From: Apophysomyces variabilis
Lineage: Eukaryota; Mucoromycota; Mucoromycetes; Mucorales; Mucoraceae
Length of the DNA stretch: 64,000 nucleotides
Assembly: GCA_002749535.1 (NCBI GenBank)
Contig: MZZL01000064.1
Coordinates: 186,001-250,000 of the forward strand
Reading direction: 5' to 3'
Shown: piece by piece, positions 1-12,151 of the stretch
Layout of the letters: the number at the start of each line of letters is the position of its first letter
Position numbering within the stretch: position 1 is the first letter of the stretch
Program-made: the position numbers and the translations under genes
Notes under the pieces: generated by a model
Told to the model about the DNA's origin: nothing
Databases searched by the model: none
What the model saw: the letters and a program-made list of their open reading frames with translations, nothing else

Positions 1-1364
1 CTGAGGAAGCAAGGCGTCGGCGGGAAGAAGCAGAGAGGTTGGCGCTAATAAAAGCAGAAATGGATAAACAACGGCGCCAGGCGGCAGAGGAAGCAGCATA
101 TCAAGAAAGACTTCTCCGAGAAAAAGCGGAACGCGAATTGGAACGATCACGTATTCAAGCAACTCTTACCGAATTGTCTAACAAATGGTTCAACGAACTG
201 CTTGAAACAACGATAAACGAGCACGCTGAGATTACCGCGACTAAATGCTATCAGCGAATGAGACGTTTACGCCATATGACTCGACAATGGGTGGAACGTG
301 TTCGTTCTCGTATTGAAAAACGTCATAAGAGAGTTGCTAGACGGAATCAACTATGGCATTTTCAACAGCGGGTCACAGTAGCGCACACTTCAACTACAGC
401 TAAATGTGCCGACCAAAACGCAAAAAGGAAAGCCACCGACGCAATACAGGCAGAATTAAAGAGTTTGCGAGCGTGTAACCAGGTAATTGCCTTCATTGGT
501 TAGGTTGTCCTATTTTCTCATTCCATCAAAAGATTGTGGAGAGCAAAGATCAATCAGTTTGGGAAACGGAGAACTTTGCAGAAGTCGTTTATCCACTTAT
601 CAAAACCAAGATGAAAGAGTTCGAACCTTTAAGAGAAGACACAAGTACTAAGTCAACATGGCAAATGTGGATACAGATCGCCAATAGAGAGGAATCTGCT
701 GCGGTTTGGTTCGAACATAAATTTGGGCTTGACAGAGAATTCTCAAGGCGGATGGAGCATTACGACGTGTGTAATATAGTCGTTCGATCTGTAGCACCGG
801 GTGACCAGTTATATGCACAGGTTAGCACCTTCAACACCAACAACAGGAATGAATTATAACTGGATTTATCTAGGCGGTCGAAGAAATCGGGGCCGTCGTT
901 TTCTCATTGTCAGAAATGAAAGATGCACGCATAGATGACTCGGACAAGTAAGTTCATTGCTTCGCAGTTAGAAGTAAATTAACGTGATTCAGTGCTCAAT
1001 ATTGGGCAAATGAGAAAGCAAGATTGGATGCATTTACAGCCACTCTGCGCAACATCTGCCCAGGAATTCGCATACCATTTATCTTCACGTATTGGCCAAA
1101 CACTTCCCATCTGCAAAATTCATTAAAACAAGTAACGCATCGTATTAGAAGGACGATGACATGAGATACCTTATTAATCCCCTCTTTTTGATTTTTTTAC
1201 TATAGATATCCCTCTCACTCGACTTATCATCCAATCACACTATTTCTGACTACATCATTGTCATAATGAACCCGCAAACCGTGAATCGCCGCATGAACGA
1301 AGGAGTTCAATGGGCTGCGCAACACACCATCATCAATCAACGCACAAACATACCCTGGAAATAA
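1..1364 (+). CDS. SAC3: SAC3/GANP-like mRNA export factor, C-terminal part (5' truncated)
   Basis: The gene enters from the left edge, so its start is missing. Exons inferred from splice sites and continuous frame are 1-482, 533-820, 874-947, 993-1131 and 1206-1364, ending in TAA. The first exon encodes a very basic, Arg/Glu-rich helical stretch with many EEA/RRR runs. Later exons give more globular sequence (SVWETENFAEVVYPLIK, WMQ-like segments, then FIFTYWPN). This order, a charged coiled region followed by a compact alpha/beta tail, resembles the C-terminal half of Sac3/GANP proteins, the scaffold of the TREX-2 complex at the nuclear pore. An apparent stop at 1162-1164 is avoided by splicing 1132-1205, which has a polypyrimidine tract and TAG acceptor. 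The SAC3 domain itself would lie outside the window, so the family call is moderate; another charged scaffold protein is possible. Confidence 0.55.
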
Positions 1365-3725
1365 ATTTCGATTGGAACAGTAGTTTGATACATTACGCGT
1401 GGTTTGTCAGAATCACATTCTCTCATTCCTCAGATGTATATCTCTATTAATAAAACATGCCTGTATTTATCTTTTACATATAATAAAGAAACTCGAGTTT
1501 GGCGTCGGGCGCATCCCCCATAAAAAGGCGTTTACGAGCACAAATTTCCATTGAAGGTATTATTTCAGATACTGTTTCTTTATCATGCGCAAAGACTTGT
1601 GGAAATAAGCTCCAAATTGTCATAGGCAGTAGTTTCCATACTTGAAAAGACAAAGGCATATGTAAGCACCGTCATGTCTTTCCTCTGTTTAAACTTCTTT
1701 ACACTCTTCAACGGTCGTACATTTTTTTCTATAATACCATACTGTTCAACTTGCGATGAAAGTGACCATTCTTGCTCTAACATTAGATTATGTCGGGCTA
1801 ACCCTATTAGATTGCGTGCTAGAGTTTTAATTAATCCTTATGCATAGATACCTTCAAATAGCTTTGCCCGTTTCACTATGAGACGCTTGCTAACACCCCT
1901 CTACGGAAACTGTCTGCTTTATCTTCAATAGCAGCTTGTTTCCGTCATATCCTGGATTCTAGTCTTCTTCAGTTGCAAATAATAAGTCAAGCTCCAGAAG
2001 CGATTCTCATACATAAGTACTTTTAAACATTAATGAACTGCAAATTGCAACCGTTCTCATACGTATTTTACATTATAGTCAGCCTATTACATTGATCGGC
2101 AAGCTCAATCCATGATAGAACCTTTCATTAATACCGCCGGACAGGTATGTAGGGTTTTCACTTATCACACTGAAGCTATCATCGTAGCCAGCAATCATGC
2201 CGACGAGTAGTACATATTCCGCGGATAATTCCTTCTTCTTTGGGAATAGATTCTTCACATTTCGTCTTAGGTCATGTCCGTTTCTAGCCTTGGCTGCTTT
2301 TCATGGTGACATTCAATAGAGCACAAAGTTAGCCTCTTCATTATACTAGTCTGTCTATCATAACCGGGGTTCTCCCTCATGGACAGCTGTATATTGCACT
2401 TGCAAAATTCTCTTCCTGCAATGGGAATAGATTTTTCATGTCCAAGCCAGGAGTTGCGTGAGCAGCTTTGGAAATTATTTGCGACGTTGTCTATAAGGAA
2501 GTATACAATATGTAATGTTGACTTTTTCTCTGGTATAGGTAAGGAGCAATGAATAATGGCTCTTTTCGATGGCCCGTTTCAAGGCGAGCGATCCTCACAT
2601 TTAGATTCTTGTATTGTTCAATATCCTCCTTCTAGAGCTGGAGGAAGTCATTCAGATAATTGTTTCACAACGTTAATTTCGCTTCAATAGATTGATTTTG
2701 ATATTGTATTTTCATTTTTGTTGCTCTCTATCTAATATACCCATACGCAACATCAAATGGCTAGTTAGGCGAGGGCGAAGGGCGTATAGTTGATGGATAT
2801 CGGGTGAAGAAGCATTGGCATGCTGCGTAACCAGCAAGGGTACAAAACGATAGTATCATGGATCCGCCAAAAGTGGGAGACATCAGCGAACAATCAGTTG
2901 TCTTTCCTTTTTGGTTTTAGGTAGGGCAAATGAAAGCTGTCTTTATCAATCATTGTTTGCTTACAAATCGTTCTTTCCTTTCCCATCGTCTTAACACTCT
3001 TTAACCGGGGAGTATTCCCTTAGGAAAAGAAGACCGCCCCGTTTGCATTCAGGAAATATAGTCATGGCAGAATCATCTATTAAGGAACCAACTATGTACT
3101 TTGCACAAGGCAAGTGTTCACCCTGACTTATGATTAGCATAGCTTATGCAAATGGAAGTAGGTGATCCATGTACCGAGGAAAATAGCCATATGCTTCACT
3201 GTATGAGCACGGTGGAAAGAGCAGGGACATGCAATTTAGGTATCTTACGTTCTCCAAGTTTTGTCTTCCAAACTAACATCCTGTATCATTAGACAACAAC
3301 GAACCAGTTGGAATCTTTGGATTTTAGAGTGTGCTACTGACATCGCCAGTGAAGACTTACTCGATTATAGATTTAAAGCAAGATCTAGGATGAGCGCTTA
3401 ATTCAGTATTGTCAGCGTAGGATCTTTATTCTAGGCCATGCCAAATTGTAGTCAGTATCCCCATTTTCCCCTTGGTTCTACTGAATGTAAGACTTTAGCA
3501 CACACATACTATACTATCATAGACTGATTAGAAGCAAGAAAAATTGATTGAGATAGGCAGGTGATTAACTGAAACGATATATGGTAAAAGAGAAACGTAT
3601 ACAGATTAACTACGGAAAAAATAAAGGTTGGCATCAAGTGCTTCATAACGTTCTCAGCAGCAAGCTACCGGTTTTTTTTCTATAAGTTAAGACAAGTGTA
3701 GAATCCAACGGCCAGATTTGTGTTG
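1365..3725. other. Long intergenic stretch without a recognised gene
   Basis: About 2.4 kb of AT-rich sequence with stops in all frames. The few open frames (for example 1474-1659 and 1583-1783 on the minus strand) show no motif I recognise. Two short degenerate repeats are visible: TGGGAATAGATT followed by TTCA near 2240-2260 and again near 2420-2440, and TAACCGGGG near 2361 and 3002. It may be the decayed remains of a mobile element. I see no RNA gene in it. Confidence 0.4.
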
Positions 3726-6700
3726 TTATTGTGTTCCAATCTTTTTCGCTCCAATTCCACCTTTCTTCTTTTCCCTAAGCTCAGCCATTCGCTTTAAGAA
3801 CGATAAAATGTGTATTAAACTGCATGATCATAAAACAAACAAATCCTTTTCTTACCTGTCGTCGCTCCTCTCGTCTGCGTTCGAGTTCTGCTTTCCTATC
3901 TTCCTTTGATGAGACGGGATTTGACGCTGCAGGCGAGGGGTAATTTTGACCAACATCTTCTGTTTCGAATGCTGGCATAAATTTTTAGATGAATTAAGTT
4001 GCATAAATTGCCCGACTTGATTTGAAACTCACCGAAGCTTTTCGCTTTATGACCCAGCTTCATCCCTGAACTAGGTTTATTCACGTCTATTGTTGGCTCG
4101 GCCGATGGAAAAGATGAAACGACGCGAGCTGCCTTAGGCTGGATAGGGGGTATAATAGATGTAATAGGTTCCGGTTCCTCCTTGATAGTACCCTCAAATG
4201 GCTCTACGTCGATCAAAATCACATATTTCTGTAGAAACATCATAACAGAATTGGATATTTACCCCATCCTTCATTCTCATCGAATGCTAATAAATCATCA
4301 GGAGATTCGTTATTCCAGCCATCTTGAGAATTATCGGCTTCGGCAGCCGCAAGATCAAGCATTCGGCTATCAACCGGTGCGAGCGATACATTTGACGTGC
4401 TTTGGCCGTTCCTGTTTTCCGCACTCGTCCGTTGGACAGGAGCTTCGATATCTCCACTGGGAGAATTGAACTACCCATGATATGTTAGGAGAAAAGGAAC
4501 AAAGAGCATCCAATGCTCCCTTACTCTTGCATTGATCGAGGACACGGCCCATCCTGCTAAGCCTTTTGTGGCTCCTCCAAACGCACCTGCTACTGTCATG
4601 GCAGCTGACGCTGCAGATGACGGAGACTCTGACTCATTAGCTGGTGTACCAGTAGGCTGGTTGACCAGAGCTGTCTCCGGCTAGACCGTTGTTCAGTAAG
4701 CCTCAAGATAGTAAACATATATACGTACCATCTCATCTGCAAACTCCTGCAAGCGCCCAATAAATACTGCCATGGTTTTAAAAGCTTGATTACGAACAGT
4801 TCTATTCTAGCATGAGCAAAACGGAAGGTGGCTTTTCTGAATTACTTTTCTTTGTCGATCAGTACTAGAGAAATAGAAGGAACAATCCTGCTTGAGCATT
4901 CCTCGGCACCGAAGTATTCGGCAGTGGCTGTGGAATATCACACCCGCCATGAAATGAGATCATGATTGTATCCAGCAAGGTTAGAACCTACCTGCAAGTG
5001 CCATAAGGGCTGCTATCCGGGCGTGGTGGAAACCATCCCTTAAACTCCTTGTAAATGCGGGCACAAGAATCTTTTTCCGAGTCTAAGCAATACAATAATG
5101 ATCAGTTTCCTATTGCTACTATTGCTTCCAACTCACAGCTGGGCTGAGATATTTCGCCATTTTCCCTAAACATATTGTTGTATTCGTTCTTATTCCTGGT
5201 TCTTCGTCCATTTGCAATTTTGCCAGATATTTTAACAAGTCATAGTTTAGAATTCGATCACTCAGCTAAACAGTGTCAGTATCAAGTACAGGTGCATTAT
5301 ATATGACGAACCTTTGGCACTACTAACAAGATTGATTTGATCGTTTGTTCTCGAATAAGTGGGACTGTATCGGAGAAGCCGGTCGCCTGCAATATTCATC
5401 CTATAAGTGAACAGTGTCTCGACAGTCTCAGGTACTGACCATATGAGGAAAGATTTGGTTGGAGACAACTTTGTTGGGGATATGATCAACAAACTTCGAC
5501 ATGTTTTCTAGCAAGCTTATACGGATGGCTCGATCAGGAGAGGCAAACATGCGTACAATAGGTCCAATAAGTACGCTTTCGTATTCATCTTCCGGTAAAT
5601 GTTGTCCAATTTTCAATATTGCGTTCAAAGCCTTTGCACCGCCTACACAATGACAGGTAAGCCGCGAGTGAAATCATGTCATTATTATTACCAGATCCAA
5701 ATTCAAAAGCATTCACCAACTCCGGTAATATCTTGTGCTTTGCAAACTCGCTAGGAAATGTATCAACAGAACTGTCCAACTGCCTACAATAAAACCAAGA
5801 AAAATAATAAGCAAGATTATCATAACGCGAGGGGCTAGTCAATCTGTTTAATACAAACCTGAAAAAGCCTTCTTTCTCATTTTGGTCTTTAATACTTATA
5901 TTTTCCAAAAATAGGTTCACTTGCACAAAATCGACGTTGAAAAAGCCTTTTGAAGATAATCCAGCATCTAAAAAGTCTTCGGCGTCTGCACGTGATGTTG
6001 GAGAAGATCGCAGTAAGCTGTCATAAGCTCGTGCCATAGCACTGGGAATGTCCTTTTTCTGTGATAGTTGATCAATTGTATCAAAGCGTCGATTATATGC
6101 TTCGTAGATCACACATCCAAGATGGAATGAGTCCACAGCTGTGGTAGGAAGACTATCAAAATCAACCTTAGTAATCACTTATTCGCGGGATAGACTAAGA
6201 CTCACTCTTTGATCCCTGTCCAACCAGACTTTTTCACTTCAGGTGTAGCGTATTTCTGAGCATCGGGAACTAGGCCACCAAATGTCTAATCCATAGTGAG
6301 TTACTGCTTTGCATCTTACTTCTCCACTTATTACGAAATCGACGTACCAAAATAATGGGACTTTCTTCTTTCATCGATGACAGTAGCTCAAATCCTCCCA
6401 GTTTCCACTCTCCAGCTTTATTGGTAAATATTGAAGAAATTCGCACATTGCCATGTACCATATTGCAGTCGTTATTTATGAATTTAATAGCGTTCTAATC
6501 CCAAATCGATCAGGTTTAAGCGTCCAAATTTTTCATGGACCTACCGCTATTTTATAAAGACCCCATAAAATCAAGTTGTTATCTGGATCTTGCGAGAGCT
6601 GGTTGGATAATGGCTCTACTGGATCGGTGACAAACATGATCGCTTGGTCGCTCTATGTTACTCAAACAGTTAGATAACATTGTCCTCTGACTTGTCAGCA

Positions 6701-7042
6701 CAATGGTACCTCCACACCGTCTATGTAGCGTAAAAGATCCGGGTGGCGTATGGTTCGTAACCTTTTGAAAGCGTTTCGCGCTAGCTGTATTCTGTCTCTA
6801 TTTTTCGTACAGTCGAACACAAAAATGGAGACCTCCGATCCGTCTTCCTGCATCGCACAAGTTGAATTTCAATAGTCTACAGGCAAATCATCAGTTATTA
6901 CCTTTTTGGTACCATGATGTAGGGACCAGATTGAACAATCATCGAACCATTCCACTTTATCTCCCAGAGAATAAGGGAACGAGGAAGAATCCTTTCCCAG
7001 GAGCGATAGACCACTTTTTACAAATCCCGAAAGGAATGCCAT
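3726..7042 (-). CDS. SCYL1: SCYL1/Cex1-like SCY1-family pseudokinase
   Basis: A multi-exon gene starting at ATG 7042 (MAFLSGFVKSGLSLLG) and ending at TAA 3726. The first exons (6902-7042, 6710-6847) give the N-terminal SCY1 signature, including EDGSEVSIFVFD and an IRHPDLLRYIDGVE segment. The kinase-like domain has no HRD (the site reads VHGNVRISSIF) and no DFG (LGGFELL), so it should be catalytically dead, as in the family. HEAT-type repeats follow (AILKIGQHLPEDEYESVLIG, FASPDRAIRISLLENMSKF, QIFPHM), then a low-complexity acidic linker with DGWNN and NEGWG. The C-terminus is charged and coiled, ending AELREKKKGGIGAKKIG. SCYL1/Cex1 proteins act in COPI-linked Golgi traffic and tRNA export. One junction deserves care: frame is kept between 6240 and 6152 only by an intron ending in GATTTTGATAG, with a TACTAAG-like branch site. 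Confidence 0.9.
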
Positions 7043-7913
7043 GGATGCGCAAATGATCAGCAGTTACTAGATTTTACTGAACCTTCGGCCTTGGTCTTCC
7101 CTTCGGACAGCCAAAACCAGTCCCTTTTAAGACAAGCAAAGTTACACAGCCATCTTCGCGAAGCAATGACAGAGAGAACGGGACAAGTATCGAAATATAT
7201 GCACGTCTACAGTTCGGTCGCCGTAGACGATTACCAACGTTCATGCGTTGAGCTGGCTACCATCTTGTAGAGTCTTGTACCCAGAGCAGCAAGACAGTTA
7301 ATAGCCAAAGAAGGAAGTCTGCGCAAACCAGATTGAATAAAATAGCTTCCCGTGCATATCACCAAACACGTTTCTTCCGTTCAATTTCTTTAATGAAAAA
7401 GTGCTGTCTCTCGTACTTCTTGCTCATATTAGCCGTCTACGAACTGAATATTGTCTCAAAAATCTCCTCTGTATGCCTCTGCAGATGATGCTCTGTTGGA
7501 TTTTGTCATCACTTCTTGCTACAAGTTGCATCACCTGTCTTGGTGTGCGTTGTATTTTTGTGACTAGAACCAATAGCTCTAGTAAGGTTACCGAATACTT
7601 GCTTTAGCTGACGCGTATCTGTACGGGGTATGGTTAGTTTTGTTAGCTAATCGGAACGAAACTTAACGGACGCGCATATGATACTCAGACAAAGTAAATT
7701 GGTTGTGGTTATCATCGTAAAATAGTTTGCAACTGGCGCAACTTCACGTCCAAAACCAGTTGCAAACGACATATCGGAAGTACCTAGGCTGGCACGGACG
7801 CGTACAGCATAAGGATATGCCCAATTCAGCCATTGCTCGACCAATAAAAAGTTTAAACACTCTAGCTTGCGGGTTATCAATTTGATAGACTGCTTGGTAT
7901 TCCTTCTTGACTG
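7043..7913. promoter_or_regulatory. Divergent intergenic region between SCYL1-like and ULA1
   Basis: About 870 bases separating two start codons that point away from each other, so it must carry both promoters. Open frames of 60-77 codons on the minus strand (7647-7926) run across the ULA1 start and match nothing I know. I see no clear TATA box or RNA gene. Confidence 0.4.
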
Positions 7914-10104
7914 ATGGCATCGACAAACGAGTTGAAAAATCAGAAATATGACAGACAGCTACGGTATATAGTTTAATTGAGAGTTGAGTATGATGGGGCT
8001 TATGGCAAGTGTACTGTTCATGCAGTCTATGGGCTACGGCAGGTCAAAGCGCTTTGGAGAACGCCCACGTATGTCTGTTGAATGCTACATCAACCGGTTG
8101 CGAAATCTTGAAAAATCTGATCCTTCCGGGTATATCTGTTATATAAACAGTATATTTTTATAACCTCATTCAAAGGCATTGGAGGTGTTGCGATTGCGGA
8201 CGGTGGCATAGTTGACGCCAAGGATATCAGTACCAATTTCTTCCTTGATATGGATAGTGTAGGTCGCCCCAAAGCCGAAGCAGTCAGTGAGCTTCTGAAA
8301 GAACTTAATGAAGACGTCTCTGCTTCATTCACTGCAAAGGTGCGTGTTGTCTTGTCGTTTGTAATGTTATGCTTCGTGCAGAGCACTAAAACCGTCTTAC
8401 AGACGCCTTCGGAGCTGATCAACAATGAGCCAGAATACTTTGACCCCTTCTGTATGGTTATTGCTACAGATCTTAATGAAGAAGACACGATAAAGCTCAG
8501 TGTGCTTTGTGAAAAAACGAACAAAATCCTGATCCATGTCCAGTGCAAAGGCCTTTCTGGTTTATTCCGAGTACAGTCAGCGGAACATGCGAGTATGTCC
8601 ATTGTTTGCTTATTGATCCTTTCTTTACGCAAATACTTTTATATTAGTTATTGAATCGCATCCGGAGAATGTGGTTGATCTTCGATTAATCTCGCCATTT
8701 AAACAACTAAAGAAATATGTGGATACGTTTGATCTGGATTCCTTGGATCAAACGGACCATGCGCATGTGCCTTTTGTTGTGGTTATATTAAAATACGTCG
8801 AATTGTGGAAAGCGGAGGTATATGTTTGAAATATAGTCTGAGGACTGGCTCATGTATTTTGTTTAGCATGGTGGAGAGCCACCAATCTCGTACAGTGATC
8901 GCAACCAGCTAAAGGAACAAATACGAGCTGGAATGCGGACTATCGAAGAAGAGAACTTTGAAGAAGCGATGGCTAACGTTTGGAGACTTGCGCCCTCATC
9001 TGGCAACGTTGGTGTCAATATTTGATACTTATAAACAGTTAACCTGTGACAATTTAGATCCCTTCAGAAGTGCAACAAATATTCGACGATCCCGCATGTG
9101 AAAATATTACTGCTGAGGTATTTGTTTCCGTGGCTTTGTTTTTGTTTTATCGCTAAATGCTTAGTTAGTCACCTGCGTTCTGGGTGATCGCAAGAGCAGT
9201 GAGGGATTTTGTTGCGCAAGAAGGCGAAGGACAATTGCCTTTATCTGGAAAATTACCAGATATGAAGTCTGATACATCTAACTACGTTCGACTCCAGAAC
9301 GTGCAAGTATTGCCTTCATTCAAATTGTCAAGGACCTAACGTGCTTTTTAGTTATCGGGAGAAGGCCCAAGAAGACTTGTTGGCTGTGACGAGACGTGTA
9401 AATGATATCTTACAGAGTTTGGGATCTGGCGCTGATGTTGTGCCTGCTGAGACAATACAAAGCTTCTGCAAGAACGCGGCGTATGTCAAGCTATTGAAGT
9501 ATCGAAGCATAAAAGAGGAGTACGTTACCAATCCACGAAAGGATCGAATAGGTAAATCAACAGCACAAGAGCCTTTTATAATTCTTACAGAATTTGTTAA
9601 AGTCACTTTTGTCGAGAATGATCCAAACATGTCATACTATATCGCCTATCGCGCTGCTGACCGATTCTACTCAAAAACACATCGATGGCCAGGTACGTTA
9701 AACATGGCTAACGAGCAATCATCTCAAGGAGCAATTGCGTGAATTTAGGTTCTGTGACGGGTGTTAGCGCGGAAGATGTGGAGCTTCTCAAACAGGAAGC
9801 ACTTGCTGTCCTGCAGAGCATTGGTGTTTCCGATGAGAAGGCTTCGGAACTGTTAAAGTTGGAGTCTATAGTAAGAGCATGCACGAACTAGTAAGTTATT
9901 TCCATCCAACGCTTTTTGAGCATGAGACCGATGTTTGGAAATAGTGTTCGTTTTGCCAACAAGGAGACTACGAATCTGGCTGCACTCATTGGAGGCCTTG
10001 TTTCGCAAGAAGCAATTAAGCTTATCACGCACCAGTATATACCTATCAATAACACCTGTGTCTTCAATGGCATTGCATCCACAAGCAGTGTGTTCGAGTT
10101 ATAA
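7914..10104 (+). CDS. ULA1: NEDD8-activating enzyme E1 regulatory subunit (APPBP1/NAE1/Ula1)
   Basis: Starts at ATG 7914 ([19 protein letters not shown]). The YDRQLRLW motif is completed across the first intron and is the hallmark N-terminus of ubiquitin-like E1 subunits. ThiF-fold sequence follows: [20 protein letters not shown], then IGG...IADGG and DISTNFFLD. The middle exons (8639-9310) carry the adenylation-domain insertions ([29 protein letters not shown]). The last exon ends [20 protein letters not shown] and then VFEL, matching the NAE1 C-terminus. There is no catalytic-cysteine domain like that of the UBA3 partner, as expected for the regulatory half. With Uba3 it would load NEDD8 onto Ubc12 to activate cullin ligases. 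It has about nine exons. It converges on the hexokinase gene, 103 bases apart. Confidence 0.93.
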
Positions 10105-10207
10105 TGGATACAAGGAAAAAGATATACATAAAGAGCACGCATTTATACACATAGATGGAAATGAAGTGTACTGTACAATTAGTTATGCATAGTGAAATAT
10201 TCTACTC

Positions 10208-11860
10208 TCAAGATGGGGTGACACCTTTTCTCATCTGTTCCATTTTACTGGCAACACATGCTGTCAAAGCAGCCCCAACGCCGCTTCCATCTTTTGCTAA
10301 GCCCAAGCGTACTGACTTACGAATGTCAGTAAACTGTGGTAACAGTTCTGTCAAACCCTGGTAGATTCTATCCTCAAAAGAAGGGTAGAATTCGTATAAT
10401 GAACCGTCGATACCAATATCTACACCAGCTTCGTCTACGCCGCAATGACGAACAATACCCGCAATCGCGGCAGCGGCAAGCCTTGCAGCACGTGTGCCGA
10501 CCAACTCACAGACCTTTTTAATCAAACGAAGCTCCGGTAGAGACAGACCTTGCAGGTTGAAATTGGAATCCAGAACGTCTCGTGTTCTCGACAGATCGGG
10601 CGTGCCATCTTCTTCGATGTTGGACATGAATGAAGTTTCGAACGACCATTGGGTTGATATTTCTTTGGACCAAGATTGGCGATTGTATCGGCCGTTCGGT
10701 TTGAACAAAATTTCACGATCCATCATGTCGGTAATAACGTTGCGGACAATTTCTCCTAAGTACATACCGGAAATCATCTTTTCAAATATCTGGCTATGCG
10801 GATTGATTGACTCGCGATCCAGTTTGTTATCGAAGCGAGTTAATGGTAGCACTTGACGTTCATTATCAAACGCTCCAAATTCCATGTTAATGATCATTTC
10901 AGGATACGTTGTCTTGCCGTTTTTCCACTTTTTTATCTTGTCCATTTGCTCGATGTAGGCCCCGTTGGCTCCGGTACCGAGAATAAGTCCAGCTAATGTG
11001 TTGGGCTTTTTGTAAGCGTTGGATAACAACGTACCGACGGTGTCGTTCACAAGGGCAGAGACCTTGACAGGCAAATGCTTTCGGAGGAGTGCATCCTGCA
11101 ATAGCATGACAGGATCTTTGCCTACAGCACCAGAGCAAGAAAACCCTTTAGTCCACGTTGAAAGCCGACCGCGGTTGATCTAAAAATAATCTGTGAGCTT
11201 TTTATGTTTCCAACGAGCATATAGCAGAAATACCCTTGACTGCAAGACGGGAAACGAGAAGGTGTAACCAAGGGATAGTTCCGTTTCTTGATTCTCCAAG
11301 CCTTGTTCCGTCAAAAATGTATCGATGCAATCAGCAATGTAATCTGGGATGATATTCCCGATTTATTAGATAGGGTTTAGTCGATTTCTCTTCCGCCTTA
11401 CCGCAGAGATCGCGCATGGGACCAGTCTTTAGCTCTTTTGATACCCGAGCTTTAGTTGAGATTGTCTTATACTTTCCATATCCTTGGAGTGTGACAAGGA
11501 CCACACGAAGGTTGGTGCCACCTAGATCCAGAGCCAGAAAATGGCCTTCTTCTTTGCCTGTGTGACGTGTTAGTAAAAACCTTTGTCAGCGAATGAACCA
11601 GCCCAAGTCTCGGTACAAACGGGGAACGGACCTGTCAAGCGGCCTTCGACATAAGAAGGAATCATGGCCAAAGTATGATTTTCTTTGTTTAGTCCCTTGA
11701 CCATCTCACCCACGAAATGATCACATATCTTATGAAGATGTTCAGGCGTGATAGTGAATAATTGAACGAGTTCATTGATATAAGCCTCCTGTTCCGGAGA
11801 TCCTTCGATTTTGGTTACAATGGTAGCCTTTGGTGCTCTTGAACGATGACCAGAAGACAT
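10208..11860 (-). CDS. HXK: Hexokinase
   Basis: Starts at ATG 11860 (MSSGHRSRAPKATIVTK), with introns in the 5' half and one long terminal exon (from about 11180 down to 10208). Family motifs appear in order: FLALDLGGTNLRVVLV (phosphate-1 loop), SFPVLQSRINRGRLSTWTKGF (sugar-binding region, split by an intron), VNDTVGTLLSNAY with the catalytic Asp, LGTGANGAYIEQ (phosphate-2), INMEFGAFDN with the substrate Glu, and IGIDGSLYEFYP near the C-terminus. It phosphorylates glucose and related hexoses with ATP in the cytosol, the first step of glycolysis. Length and motif order match fungal hexokinases of about 480-500 residues. The start codon lies 291 bases from the divergent RAD5-like start. Which paralogue it is cannot be told from sequence. 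Confidence 0.95.
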
Positions 11861-12151
11861 TGTTCGAAAAAGAGAGTCGATGAATAGTAAAGAAAAGAAC
11901 TGATAAAGGGTAAAACCGGGAAATTATGCGCAAAAAATCTTCCCATATTTTTCACCCACACTGAAGAAATCGTGCTGTGATTCAAAAAACGGAGTTTTTT
12001 GTTCGTAAACCCAGTCAACGTCAAGGTTCGTCACACTGCCTTATCCAAAGCCTGATTTTTCGAGCGGCGCGCATTGACGTGCCAAATGTGAACATTGGTA
12101 CGCATTCAATCGCGACGCGTTTTTGCCCTTTTTCGTGTCGCGTCACCCTTC
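11861..12151. promoter_or_regulatory. Shared divergent promoter, hexokinase and RAD5-like
   Basis: 291 bases between two opposite start codons. An upstream ATG-less frame extends the RAD5 reading frame to 12095, but the first ATG in frame is at 12152. No binding site could be assigned. Confidence 0.5.

Noticed and set aside
7647..7926. Two minus-strand frames in the SCYL1-like/ULA1 spacer
   Set aside because: They overlap the ULA1 start codon and show no family similarity, so not called as a gene.
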